Origin: Arabidopsis thaliana
Taxonomy: Eukaryota > Streptophyta > Magnoliopsida > Brassicales > Brassicaceae
Assembly (NCBI RefSeq): GCF_000001735.4
Contig: NC_003071.7
Coordinates: forward strand, 18,265,443 to 18,329,442
Direction of reading: 5' to 3'
DNA: 64,000 nt
Position 1 is the first letter of the stretch. Each line of letters begins with the position of its first letter. Positions 34,712-46,305 of the stretch are shown here, one piece after another. A program made the position numbers and the translations under genes. Below the pieces are notes generated by a model. It made no database searches. It was given only the letters and a program-made list of their open reading frames with translations, and had not been told where the DNA came from.

Positions 34712-36120
34712 TTTTCACCGGAGCTCATGCGGAGAAGATTTCCGGGATTACTAGTCGGAGGTGGAAAACGACCTAAACCTAAGTGTCGGCGTGAAACGGC
34801 ATCGTCTTGTGTGTGGGCCATAAATGGGCTTTGACGGAACTCGCACTTTAGATTTAAACGGCATCGTTTAAGCGGAGGTATATTCAGAGTGACTCAGTGT
34901 TGCAGAGTTTGACTTTGTCCCATCGATTAAGCTAAAGAGTAAAGACAGTGACGCAGTTATTTTGTATTAAAGTCTCTACTTTGTAAATTTACTGCCAAAA
35001 ACTTGCCTTCCATAGTTCCATGTCCATCGCAAAAGTTTCAGCGGTGGTAGTTATTCCAACAAGAATCTGAACAAAATGTTTGGACTTGAGATCTTTAGAT
35101 AGATGTTTTGATGTTTACTCAGCTGTGTTTTATTTGCAAGGATGAAAGAATCAGCCGAGACAAACAATTCTTGGTGATCCAGGCTCATTTTATTCCTTGT
35201 CCTCTGTTTTTTTTGTGTCCTATGTCTTTACTTGCTCTGTTTATCTGATTGCTCTGTTCGAGTGTTCTGTTTTCTTTTCATTGCTAGCTCTGTTTTCTGT
35301 GCTCTGCTATCTTTTTGCTCTGTTTCTCTAGGTGCTCCGTTTTTCACCGGCTCTGTTTCTCTACTTGTTATGTGCTACTCTGCTTGACCCTTAAAAATGG
35401 ATCAGATGTTTCTCTCTGACCCTGAGAGCATCATCATTGCTAGATCTAGTCGGCGAAAAAAAAAACTGAAACCTTTCCTCCATTTATCAACCAGTATAAG
35501 CTGGAAGATCACAAAACAGGTTTGCATGAGTAACTGCTTAAAAAGACATAATTCTGATTGTTCTCCATTATATTTTCCTATGTTTATGTGAATAACCAAA
35601 TGAAAGAACTTAACATTACACCACACCAAAAAATAAAAGATAAACATTGATCAATTGCTTTGTGAATCAAAAAATTTCCTTTCTCAGACTCTGTAGAATA
35701 GAGAAACTATTTAATGGATTGGATTAAGTTTTGATTCTCACGTGGATATGTTCATCGATCATCTATGTTCTAAATTTCTAATGAAAACAAAAACAAAGGG
35801 TAAGAATCAGAAATATTCATGATTCTTTCTGCAAGGATATCACAAAGAGTCAATCTTTATTCATCTTCAGAGTCTCAGACAAGGAAGATTCAATGAAGGA
35901 AGCGATTAAAGAGTAGACAACATAAAATAAAAATCAACTTGCATTAATTTTTAATGACTTTCAGTAATTCTTGTACAAATGTTTTGCCTGTCGCAGTGTG
36001 ATATAAACCTATTCTTATGAACAAAAAATTAGCAGACTGAAACATTTACTGTCAAACAGTAACCAAGTTTTGAGCTATATGTGTTTACCAGATCATAAGC
36101 ATTGTGTTTCTTCTTTCTGT
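34712..36120. other. CTU1 promoter and spacer with a GCTCTGTTT-rich tract
   Basis: 34712-34920 is the probable CTU1 promoter: gtgtgggccataaatgggct (34811-34830) and two copies of AAACGGCATCGT (34794-34805, 34856-34867). From about 35230 to 35380 the + strand carries roughly nine degenerate copies of TGCTCTGTTT. 35640-36120 is probable 3' UTR of the MFS gene on the minus strand. No gene seen; a 64-codon + frame at 35397 has no recognisable domain. Confidence 0.6.
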
Positions 36121-38488
36121 TCATTCTAGTAGTAGCGGTTGACACAGAGGCTTTAGAATCGTGCTATCGAGTTCCATAAAATATGTTACAACAACTCCAA
36201 CAAGCGAGCATACAGCTGGAACAAGTCCTAACCCATATCTTGTCACCGAGAAGTAAAAATATTCTTTGATGTTTACGTCAACCTTTGGTGAAGTGCCTGC
36301 ACCATTTTCCAAATTAGACTTCCATCAATTTTAAGATAATATTAGAAAGAAAGACAAAAACTTACCTTGATGTGACTGAAGAACATATAAAGCAAGCCCA
36401 CATGACATTTTGTCTAAGAAGCTTAATGACCCACAAACGAAAGCACATCCCCCGAGTTTCGAACCAATCAAGACACTCTGCATACTAATTGATGTCACCT
36501 GTACATATTGTGATTATCAAAAGAAAGATCTTCTAGTTATATGTAAACACATGAAGACTTCTGTAACAAAGGAGTGTCTTACCAACATTACTGCATTTGC
36601 GATGCCGATAAAGACAGAGATCGCATACATGTAAGAGTTAATGCTTCTGGGCAATAAGAGTATTGATATACCGCAGAATATCCAAATAATACCACCAGCA
36701 CAATAATATGCCTTGAGGCGTTTTCCATTCCAAGGAATCTCCTACATTGAATGGAATATGTAGTTACATAACAGATAGAAAACAAAACAAAAAGTTTAGA
36801 AACGAAGAAGAATGCGTTTAAGCTTATTGCAACCTGAAGCATAACTGATACAACGAAGCTGCATACGTAGATTATTGCAGGAATCTGAAAATTAAACATT
36901 GATCAGAAAAAGTTTGATGTTCATAGAGATGAAAGCTAAGTGCAGTGGTTCTCTTTCTTTTACCAGAGCTTTAGCAGATTGAGCCATTTGCAAATCATCA
37001 ATAACAAAGAATGCAAGATATGCCTGCAAATATTAAAGTCATCCTGAAACGTAAATAAAGATGGAATACAAATGAAGCAAAGCATGACAGATACAGAAAC
37101 TAACTAACCTGTGAAACATTCAATACTAGTCGAGTGAGGAGATAAACCATAGCAACTTGATAGTATAGAATTTTACGGAACCAATAAGACCATGGTATTC
37201 TTGCTCGACTAGTTTCTCTTAGATTTATCCTCAGCCTTTGAAAATTATATAAAAGCAACTCATTCTCAATAGATATCTCATCTATTATGGCATAAAACTT
37301 CGGTAAAAACTGATATAAGCATTTCAGAGAAAAGTGTGCATTACCTTGGTTCCTTTGTCCCCATAAGAAATATGACCACAAAGCAGCAGCCAACGGTGAT
37401 GGATGAATAAGCAATCCAACGATACTGTAGACTTAGGCAGACTTAGAATCATATATCAAAAGGCATTACCATAAACAAGTCAATAGAAGCACAAACCTGA
37501 GATTCGGTATTTTCTTTTGTCACGGCCTCGCTAACACCAAATACAACTAAAGCAATAGCGTATAAGCCTAAATTAGCAACCTGAATAAACAGTCGATGGA
37601 AATGTTACATATAAACCTAAAGAGGCATTTTAAAGAGCCTAAATAACACTAAAGGGAAAGAACTAACCATGCTAAACGCATTACGGGAGCTTGTTAGTGC
37701 TACTCTGCTTGTTGAATTCAATGTAATGCAATTAACCATAGCCCTAAAGAACATAAAGATTATGCAAAAAATGAACATCTCACTGATTAAACTTTGAGAT
37801 TAATCTAAAGGGAAGATCAAATGAAAGAAGAAAGATTGTTTTACATGTGAGAAACCTGAGTAGCAGCCCATCCAATATTGAAGATAGCTGCAAACATACT
37901 GTACGATAATGTTTCGATAGTTGAAGAGTTATTATGGAGGAGTGAACAAGGCAAACAACCGCCAAAAACAGAGGAAAATGAGATAGCAACTAATAAGGAT
38001 CCTGCAGCATGCCAAATTTTGAAATGCCCAAATCTATCAATCTGTCATATGAAGTAGAACAAAAAATCATTTTACATCAACTCAGATTTACCTTAAATTA
38101 CACAAGACTACAAATTTTGTGTGATTGAAAACTCAAAAGTTCCAAAAGAAGTTACCAATTCACCGATGAAGATTGTAGCAAAACCATCAGCAACTTGACC
38201 AGAGAGCATGACAATTGCAGCATCCCTTGAGAACAAATCTCGATTAATCTCACTAATCCACAGATTAAAAGTGAAGAACTTTTTACAAAAACTGAGGAGA
38301 AGATTTTACCTTGGGGAGAGGCCAATTTGGGTTAAAAACAAGAGAAGGTAAGTGAACCAACAAGAAGCAGTAATGTCATTAAGCATATGTCCAACTCCAT
38401 AATAGAACACAGACAATCTTCCAAGTGGTTTTGTCGATGGATCTTCTTCTTCTTCTTCCATTCCGACAATAACCGATGACGTCATCAA
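36121..38488 (-). CDS. Major facilitator superfamily transporter, MFSD12-like
   Basis: Multi-pass membrane transporter related to animal MFSD12 (lysosomal/melanosomal cystine import); substrate in plants unknown. Twelve exons: 38488-38310, 38225-38156, 38041-37845, 37743-37668, 37580-37497, 37424-37345, 37235-37109, 37023-36964, 36884-36834, 36741-36583, 36498-36366, 36296-36121; 463 aa from the first Met (or 462 from the second). Recognisable MFS signals: YYGVGHMLNDITASCWFTY in TM1, GQVADGFATIFIGELIDRFG (the loop 2-3 signature), ATQVSHMAMVNCIT (MFSD12-like ATQISHL), and GCCFVVIFLMGTKEP. The N-terminus is acidic (EEEEEDPSTKPLGR). All junctions were checked for phase. The junction at 37845 uses the donor CAT|GTAAAA, not the upstream CAG|GTTTCT, which would give a stop. 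Confidence 0.9.
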
Positions 38489-39975
38489 CTAATCGTTTTC
38501 AAAAGAGACAAAATTTGTTTTTGTTTTCTTCAACAATTCGAACCTGCAAAGACGTGCATGCAAAACCCGTCAAGAATTTGGAATTCCCAACACCTGGAAT
38601 AGACTAAATTGCATCTAAAGATTCGAACTTTTTTATCAGAGAAATTGAGGAAGAGAAGAGAGATTTCGAAACGAGCAAGGAACAAACTTTCGTATCTGCC
38701 TGTAGGGTCGAAAGGAAGAAACTTTCGATCTGAAAAATCGAATTTGAGTCAACAAAGCCTTTTTATTAGAATTGTCCCAAAGTACGGGAATTAGAAAAAG
38801 AAAAGAAAAGAAAAAAGTAACGGTGAATGAGAAAGTTTGTGTGAGCTCTGCTTAACGAGAAACTTGCATCATTGTATTTGTATTAATAATACGTTACACT
38901 AATTTTATTATTGTCTGCGTAAACACGTTATTCTTTTCGAATTTAGTATTCTTGACCACAAAAGGAAAAGAATAATCGAAAATTCATTCACACGATCGTG
39001 AAGAGAAGAGACAGATAGAGAAGATAATATGGGAAACTGTGCGGTCATGTGATTGCTCTATGGATTTGGGCATGGGAAGTTTTTGGATGGTATAATAAAA
39101 ACGTTTGCAACAGATTCTTCGAAATCTAGTTGTAGTTGAATATATTTTGGTTCTCTATGTGCTGTTACTTGTCTGCCTGAAACGAATATATTTTTGCAAA
39201 ACATTTATGTAATAAGAGAATAATTTAGCAATTTTGTACAAATAAAATTAGTTAGGCTAAATTCGGCGGGTTGCCGAAATGTTCAACTACGTTTTGTTAA
39301 ATTATATTGAATTGTTCCTGACTTCATGTAATCCTTACTCTTGGATGAATCATAAAGTTGAAGTTCAGTAGTCCGGTTTTGATTGTTTACATAGAAACTT
39401 ATTAAAGACTTGCCATTTGTCAAGTGCACCAATTAATATCAGTTGATATGTAAACATATTACAACTTGGATACTGAATCTACAGCTTAATTTGTGCCCTT
39501 CAATTCAATGATCATCATGTTCTATTTTTGCTTTGTGGTTTACCTCTTTTATTTTTCTTGTGGATTCGATCCCTCACTCTTCTCTTTGCTTTTTCTGATT
39601 TTTTTATTGGTGCATAAAATTTTTTAATAAAATCTTTATTTATTTCAAATAGCCACAATAATAATTCCAATTAATCTGTCGATCAATAGACTAACGTAAA
39701 TGAAATTACGTTTGTATGCATGAAATTAAGAGAAACCAAACCATTAGACTCAACGAACTCAAGTAAAAGATTTTAAATAAAATTGATAAAAGCAAACGAG
39801 CCATAGAATAACTATTGCTCGTGTCTTATGTTGCGCCATACAAAAAATAAAAAGCTGAGAAGAGTTGTCACGAAGTGAAACTACATTCATCAGTCAAAAG
39901 ACTCAAAACTCAAAATCAACGTCACCGCAAATGTCCACAGTTGCACAAAACCAACGTCACATCCTTTTCACTTAT
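38489..39975. other. Spacer between the MFS gene and the first LTPG gene
   Basis: MFS promoter and leader side on the left, LTPG 3' flank on the right. Open frames here read AT-rich DNA without domains. 39780-39970 is a diverged counterpart of the sequence just below the second LTPG gene (41820-42010), so the tandem duplication includes about 200 bp of 3' flank. Confidence 0.6.
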
Positions 39976-40760
39976 CTAAACGAGGATGAAAATATAAAAA
40001 ATTACGAAGAAATGGGCAACAACTTCGAGCCCTAGCCATTGTTTGGAGAAGCTTTGAGCGTGGTTCGTGCCTGGCACAGAGGTCGTCCGACCACTGTTGT
40101 TACCAGCACTGGATCCTGGGGTCGAAGACATACTAGTGGGCTCAGAGGCCGAGCCAGTGGGAGCAGAGGCTGAGACTGTTTCGTTCAGACCTTTAGCTAG
40201 CTGATAGAACACTTGGGCATCCGGAGAATTTGGGTCCAAATGAAGCAAAGCTGAAACAGAACACCCATCCCAAAAATATTACTAGTCTGCTAATATTAGT
40301 CTATAATAAATTTTCACTTGTTTGTTTAAAATGTCTATACATACTCTGTTTTAATCAAACCGCACGTAACAAAGAATATATCGTAAAATGCAAGAGAGGT
40401 AAAACCAAGCTACGAACCAGGGCACTTAGTGATGTCAGCAGTGGCGTGGCAAACAGAAGGAAGAGCGAGAGCGAGAGAGACGTTGACCTGGAGACCCAAA
40501 TCAGGATCATTCCTCTCTTGGATGATCATACAAAGACACTTCATGTCGGAATTAATAACTTGTTTGAGGCCGGAGCAACAGTCTGGCGTCGGAGATTTTG
40601 CCTTTCCTTGCACGTAAGGAAGACATGTGGCCATACCGACCAGCTGCGCCGTACACTCTTCCTTGTCTTTCCCTTTATCAGCTCCGGCGGCATCCACCAC
40701 CATAGCCACCATTATTAAAGCTATTGCTGTCGCCATTACTTTAATCTTCCGTGACTCCAT
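39976..40760 (-). CDS. LTPG13: GPI-anchored non-specific lipid-transfer protein
   Basis: Secreted lipid-transfer protein tethered to the outer plasma-membrane leaflet. Exons 40760-40418 and 40250-39976, 205 aa, intron phase 1. Signal peptide over residues 1-24 ([20 protein letters not shown]). The eight-cysteine motif follows: [51 protein letters not shown]. Then a Ser/Thr/Pro-rich spacer and a hydrophobic tail ([15 protein letters not shown]) with small residues before it, the GPI-anchor signal. Symbol from memory. Tandem paralogue of the gene at 42026. Role is likely cuticular or wall lipid handling (family inference). Confidence 0.9.
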
Positions 40761-42025
40761 TTTGTTTGTTCTGATTTAAGTTTTCACTACCATTTGTTTC
40801 CTAACTCATCTAGCATTATTTATCTTTTTCTAAAATATTATTGTATATGTAAGTTTCTGTGAAATTGCATGCATTGCCGTGTAGACAAGTTCATGGATTT
40901 ATTTTTTATTTGGTAATGAAAAATTGTGAGAACAGGTGATTCTCGAATGTCAACATCATTATCTCCATTCGCCCAATCGGTTAATTAATAATTAATAAGA
41001 GTATATTTTATCGAGACTATTAATTTTTTTTAAAAAAATTTCGGTACGTAAGTCATTTTTTAACTAGCTAGAACAATCCTCCATGATTGTTGATTCCATT
41101 CTTCTTTTTTCTGATTTGATTTTTTAAAGAAAATGTGAGATAATAAATCTCAAATATCAAAAAAAAAAAAATCAGTTATCTCCAGACGCGCAATCTGTTT
41201 ATAGTAGATTTTTTTTATAACAAGGCAAAAGTTTATCAACTTTATAAAGACTTTGGTAAGTCAATTTTCAACCCTTTTTGTTTTGTTTGACCGATCCTTT
41301 TTTTGTTTTTTTTGTTAAATTCAATTTTCAAGCTCTTAAAAAATTCAATTTTTAAAATAAAAATGCGAACCATTTACTCATATTGATTATTGGACTCGAC
41401 TGTTTTTTGGTAAAACTTTTCTTTTTGCAATTATAATAAATTTAAATGAAAAGAAAAACATTAATTCTTGCTACTATTTCATTCCATTTGTTTTAGTTAT
41501 AGTGAATGGTGATGTTATGGTGTATAGAATTTAGAGAAAAATATTCTTGCTTTCGGTGATGAGTTGAGACCAAAGGGTAATTCTTCTAAAAGGCACTACA
41601 ATTCTACAAGATATTTTACTAGAAGCATCTCTTTTTTGAACTTCAATCCCTAAACCGACGCTAAAACCAAACGAAAAAAATGTAACTTGGCGTCCACATA
41701 CTCGATGAAAGAAAGAAAAATTGATACCTGACGTACCGTACGTACGTAAGTGAAAATATGTATGTATACAACTAAGGCTAGCACAACCACATAATAAAAT
41801 TTAGTGTTTGTTTTTTGTAAGTGATTATAGTATTTCAGATAAAACTGATAAAAACATACGAGACATAGAAAAACTGTAGCTCGTATTGCGTCACACAAAA
41901 TATCAAGAAGAGTTCTCGAACTAGAATTAAATACACCAATCAAAACAGTAACTGCAAAAATCAGCGTCACCGCAATTTCACTAATCAACATCACATGCTT
42001 TTCAGTTTTCGTTATCATTATTTAT
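40761..42025. other. Spacer between the two LTPG genes
   Basis: The LTPG13 promoter lies in 40761-41200. A poly-A tract is at 41160-41171. A 122-codon minus-strand frame (42018-41650) with hydrophobic segments immediately follows the LTPG14 stop; it is discussed as a finding rather than called a gene. Confidence 0.5.
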
Positions 42026-42844
42026 CTATACGAGGATGAAAATATAAAAAATTACGAAGAAATGGAACACAACTTCGAGCCCCAGCCATTGTTTATAGAA
42101 GCTTTGAGCGTGGTTCCTGCCTGGCACAGAGGTCGTTCGACCACTGTTGTTACCATCATCGGATCCTGAAGTCGGAGAAATGCTTATAGGTCCAGGGGAC
42201 GAGCCAGTGGGAGCAGAGGCTGGGCCGGTTTTGTTTAAACCTTTAGCTAGCTGGTAGAAGACTTGGGCATCTGGAGAATTCGGATCCAAGTGAAGCAAAG
42301 CTGAAAAACACCCATTCCAAAACAATTATGATTGTGCTAATATTTAATAAATAATTAATTTTGAAAACTTGTTTACTAAAATATTTTCATACATATACAC
42401 TCTGTTTTCATTCTTAATTAATGTGCTATATTCATAACTACAAAAAATAATTACTTCACAGAACATTGTATAGGTAGATTTTTAACAGTGAAAAAGCTAC
42501 GAACCAGGGCATTTAGTGACGTCAGCAGCGGCGTGACAAACAGAAGGAAGTGCGAGAGCTAGAGAGACGTTGATCTGGAGACCCAAATCAGGATCATTCC
42601 TGTCTTGAATGATCACACAAAGACACTTCTTGTTTGAATTAAGAACTTGTTTGAGACCGGAGCAACAGTCTGGCGTCGGAGATTTTGCTTGTCCTTGCAC
42701 GTAAGGAAGACACGTGGCCATACCGACCAGCTGCTCCGTACACTCCTCCTTGTCTTTCGTCTTATCATCAGCAGCTGCCACCACCATAGCCACCACTATT
42801 AAAGCTATTGCTGTCGCCATTAGGTTAATCTTCCGTGACTCCAT
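42026..42844 (-). CDS. LTPG14: GPI-anchored non-specific lipid-transfer protein (tandem paralogue)
   Basis: Exons 42844-42505 and 42300-42026, 204 aa, intron phase 1, same architecture as LTPG13. Signal peptide over residues 1-24 ([18 protein letters not shown]), then the eight-cysteine motif ([52 protein letters not shown]), a Ser/Gly/Pro spacer and a hydrophobic GPI-type tail ([15 protein letters not shown]). Highly similar to LTPG13 over the whole coding length, with more divergence in the spacer. Symbol from memory. Confidence 0.9.
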
Positions 42845-43842
42845 TTTGTTTTGTTATGCTGAATTTATCTTTCACTGTTGTTTGTTGTTGTGATTTCCAC
42901 TACCACTTGCTTCCTAACGCTCTTACCATTTATATAGCAATTTTTAGTATCTTTCAAAAGTATATGAAAAATGGTTTATTGTTTATGTAAGTTTATGTGA
43001 TGATTGCATGCGTTGTGGTGTCGAGAAGTTCATGGATATTATTGAATCAATTGTATTTTGTTCTGAATTTTGTTTTTATGAATGAAAAATTAATAAATAA
43101 GATTGATATATAGTACAAATGTTACATTCGTTAATTTATTTACTGCCATCGTTAATGAGGTTTAAAATATACTATCACTTTTGGCATATACAATTCATAC
43201 ATGTAAGTTATTAGATTGTAATACGGCGACATACTAATTACCATCCATCCTACAAGCCGTGGTTGGTGATACTTCAAAGCTATTTCTCAATATTATTCCC
43301 AAAAAGTATTAAAGTATGTGCGAAGCTAAAAAAAAATTTGTGGGAGTGGAAAAGAGAAAAGGGAGTGTCTTACCACTCTACACCAACCCACCGAGAGAAA
43401 GTGTCCACTCAATGATTGACTATAGATTTGTGTGCATTGTGACAGTTGGCGCAGGCTATGAAGCTCTTTGAAAAAGCTACGAGACCATGGCGTCATCTAT
43501 GACGTAGTTGGCTTGCCTAACATTACAGTTGCATTCTTATTATAAAATCAAAACGTAAATATACAACCAAATTTTCTACAATCATAGATTCAATTTCAGC
43601 GTCTACTGCCAGCCAGTCTTAACTCATGCAAATCAACCCAATAATTTTTTGTTATTCATTCATGGACCATTAGTATATTTTCAAAGGCCCAATAAAATTA
43701 AAACCTTGGTTTCTGACGGGCCCAATATTTAGAGATTCTTATCTTCACCGACTGAAACTTGTTTATGCGGTTCCCGATTTATCAATGCGGCAAATCTATC
43801 TTTCTTTATTTTAATAAACGGAAAAACGAAAAGTGAAGAAAA
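42845..43842. other. Divergent promoter region of LTPG14 and the EF-hand gene
   Basis: No gene seen. Near 43688 aaggcccaataaaat and near 43717 gacgggcccaatattt are site II-like words close to the EF-hand gene. The rest is AT-rich. Confidence 0.5.
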
Positions 43843-44271
43843 ATGGGAGTAGTACTGATCGATGGATCAACGGTACGATCTTTTGTAGACGACGAAGAGC
43901 AATTCAAAAAAAGCGTCGACGAGAGGTTCGCAGCTCTGGATCTGAACAAAGACGGCGTTTTATCGCGATCGGAGCTACGAAAAGCGTTTGAATCGATGAG
44001 GCTACTTGAATCGCACTTTGGCGTTGATGTGGTGACTCCTCAGGACGAGCTGACGAACCTCTACGATTCGATCTTCGAGAAATTCGATACGGATCAAAGC
44101 GGTTCTGTGGATCTGGAGGAGTTTAGATCGGAGATGAAGAAGATCGTGCTTGCGATTGCTGATGGGCTTGGATCTTGTCCGATTACGATGGTGTTAGATG
44201 ATGATGATGATAATTTCTTGAAAAAAGCTGCGGATTTGGAAGCTTCCAAGCTTGAGAAAGCTTCTTCGTAA
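43843..44271 (+). CDS. EF-hand calcium-binding protein
   Basis: Intronless, 142 aa. Two canonical EF-hand loops: residues 33-44 (DLNKDGVLSRSE) and 82-93 (DTDQSGSVDLEE), with Asp at position 1, Asp/Asn at 3, Asp or Ser at 5 and Glu at 12 in both. A helical N-terminus and an acidic C-terminal segment (VLDDDDDNFLKKAADLE) flank the pair. It resembles the small calmodulin-like class with a single EF pair. Start ATG at 43843 sits after a purine-rich leader (cggaaaaacgaaaagtgaag). Function inferred as calcium sensing; target unknown. Confidence 0.9.
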   Translation: MGVVLIDGSTVRSFVDDEEQFKKSVDERFAALDLNKDGVLSRSELRKAFESMRLLESHFGVDVVTPQDELTNLYDSIFEKFDTDQSGSVDLEEFRSEMKKIVLAIADGLGSCPITMVLDDDDDNFLKKAADLEASKLEKASS

Positions 44272-44535
44272 TGGTGATGGATGGTTTTGGGATCTTTTTG
44301 AAACTGTTTTCGTTTTGTTGTTGTTCATGTTTTGATGTAAGTGAGAGTTTGAATAAATAAAACTTTGTGAGATTTTTGTGCTTTAATTTGGGGAAAATGA
44401 GAGACTTTGGAGAAATTGTGATGCAATTTTGGGAAAACTGAATCGGGAGATTTATGAATAAGACTTGGGATTGAAGAAATCGGAAGATGATAATTTTCTG
44501 GACGATAATGGAAGTAATTTGGAAAAAAATAAGTC

Positions 44536-44616
44536 GTCGCCTGAGAGATTCGAACTCTCGCGGGGAAACCCCATGTACTTAGCAGGCACACGCCTTAACC
44601 ACTCGGCCAAAGCGAC
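44536..44616 (-). tRNA. tRNA-Ser(GCT)
   Basis: The minus strand reads GTCGCTTTGGCCGAGTGG..., with a seven-pair acceptor stem (GTCGCTT with AGGCGAC, one G-T pair). The anticodon loop contains CTGCTAA, giving anticodon GCT. The variable arm is long (CATGGGGTTTCCCCG), as in serine tRNAs, and the T arm contains GAGAGTTCGAATCTCTC. No intron. A T-run follows the 3' end on the minus strand (ttattttttt), a Pol III terminator. Confidence 0.95.
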
Positions 44617-45178
44617 TTCTTGCTGTAGTTTTGAAACTTAACTATTAGAATTCAAAATCCTGAGATGGCACCACAACTTTTTGGTGACATCAAATCTACA
44701 TATTTTGTATTTTTTTTTAAAACTAAGTTATTAATTCTCTATTTTTTATTTAAGAAATGTAAAACTGAGAATTCTAATAGAAATAAATTAGTGATTTTTT
44801 TAAGAAAAAAAATCTCTATTAACATTTTTTACCAAGATCAGTTTACCAATATTTAGATTTTTGTTTCTATTCATAATAAATTCATGTTTTTGGAATTTTA
44901 ATCAAGTTTGACAGCTGCTTATTAGCAAATACTAGTATCAATATAAAGGGAAATCAGATACATTTTGGTAAAAATAAATAAAATCAATACAATTTGACCA
45001 ATGCTATATGAACAAAATAACACTCATAATTTTTTTAATCTTTGAATAGAAAAGAATACCAAAACTTTGAAGATACGCAGCCATCTTTCCTATTACACAC
45101 GTTCCCATTAGATTATAAGAATCTTAAGGGATCTCATTTGTTTCTTCTAAATTTCCTCAACCACCAACCACCTTCTCA
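44617..45178. other. Intergenic upstream of the RING-H2 gene
   Basis: AT-rich; no gene. The last ~70 bp reads as a leader for the gene at 45179 (ccaccaaccaccttctca). Confidence 0.5.
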
Positions 45179-45721
45179 ATGTCGTCCTCCTCTACCCAAA
45201 ACCAATTGGAGATGCGGGATTACACGTGTCCGGAATGTAACATAGGTCTTAGGGTTCTCTCATTGCCTTCCGCTTCTCCTCCATACTGTCCTCTATGCAA
45301 TGTCGCTTCTTACTTCACTTCTTCGACCCCTTTTGAAGTAGGTCCTAATCCTTTCGAAGACGATGAGGAATCTCAGTTTCTCGATCCCATGGAATCTCTT
45401 CCGACCATTAAGATCTCATCTTCAATGTTGTCTTCCGCTTCCTCAGACGATTCTGCTTTACCATGTGCCATTTGCAGAGAAGATTTCGTGGTTGGAGAAT
45501 CTGCTAGGAGATTGCCATGCAACCATTTATACCATAATGATTGCATTATTCCTTGGCTCACAAGTCATAACTCGTGCCCTCTCTGTCGAGTTGAGCTCCC
45601 GGTTGCATCTAGTGAAGACGATAGTGGTCTGGACATGTGGTTTGATGCTTTGAACCTAGAGGACGACTTGGAGGAAGAAGCGGGAGTCACGCTCGATTTG
45701 GAGCAAAGTTTAGACGGCTAA
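45179..45721 (+). CDS. RING-H2 E3 ubiquitin ligase-like protein
   Basis: Intronless, 180 aa. An N-terminal zinc-ribbon-like CxxC pair (C17/C20 and C37/C40, YTCPEC and PYCPLC) precedes the RING. RING-H2: C96-x2-C99-x14-C114-x-H116-x2-H119-x2-C122-x10-C133-x2-C136 (CAIC, CNHLYHNDC, SCPLC), C3H2C3 pattern complete, including the conserved Trp of PWL. The C-terminus is acidic (EDDLEEEAGVTLDLE). The order zinc ribbon then RING-H2 is that of the plant RING zinc-ribbon (DUF1117-less, short) class. Predicted cytosolic/nuclear E3 ligase; substrate unknown. Confidence 0.9.
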   Translation: MSSSSTQNQLEMRDYTCPECNIGLRVLSLPSASPPYCPLCNVASYFTSSTPFEVGPNPFEDDEESQFLDPMESLPTIKISSSMLSSASSDDSALPCAICREDFVVGESARRLPCNHLYHNDCIIPWLTSHNSCPLCRVELPVASSEDDSGLDMWFDALNLEDDLEEEAGVTLDLEQSLDG

Positions 45722-45899
45722 AATTCTAGCTATAGGGTCCATCGATGTACGTTTTATAACGTTTTCACATCTATATATATAGATCTACCTTGATACTAAT
45801 ATATGATTTCAAATCTATATGGACTTATCTTATCATCAATAAATCTACCTTGATACTTTCAATGCATGTGTCGTTTATTTAGTCGTGTCCATGTAGTCG
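45722..45899. other. 3' flank of the RING-H2 gene
   Basis: Contains ctaccttgatacta twice (45784 and 45844), a short direct duplication in the 3' UTR area. Confidence 0.6.
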
Positions 45900-46305
45900 A
45901 GGTATCGCAAGAAATGACGAAGGTCTGGTCGTGTTTCATGCTAGAGCTTCATTCACCCGACTAGAGTCTCTGGTGACGTACCGGTACACTACGATGTGTC
46001 TTATCGACTCTTGAAGGTCTACGCAACTTGCACATTAATCGAGTGAAAATAGTATCTGACAATGTTGCGGCGATGAAGGCAATCAATAATCCCAAATAAT
46101 GGCCAAATATTGCATTCTCTTGTGCAAAGTTTATAGCATATTAGCTGGGCTCAATTCATGGGAGTGCCACCGAGTAGCGGTATATTCTAATAAAGTTACT
46201 AGAGCTATTGTGAGAAGCATTATGCGAGATGGGAGACTTCAATCATATTTGGCGCTTGGAGAGTTTTCTTGTATTCAAGATCAAGTGCTTTCTAATAAAG
46301 CGTAA
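45900..46305 (+). pseudogene. RNase H-type remnant of a non-LTR retroelement or related gene
   Basis: From 45903 the frame reads RNDEGLVVFHARASFTRLES, and after frame changes the stretch 46150-46300 reads GLNSWECHRVAVYSNKVTRAIV and RDGRLQSYLALGEFS, which fit the RVT_3 RNase H domain that ends many plant LINE-like polyproteins. Several stops and frame changes separate the parts, and no reverse transcriptase is present. Fragment only. Confidence 0.5.

Noticed and set aside
35397-35591. 64-codon frame after the GCTCTGTTT tract
   Set aside because: Too short, no domain, and no splice or expression support from the sequence.
40230-40718. 162-codon plus-strand frame
   Set aside because: Antisense shadow of LTPG13 exon 1.
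41160-41171. Poly-A tract as retroelement tail
   Set aside because: No adjacent coding remnant or target duplication could be seen.
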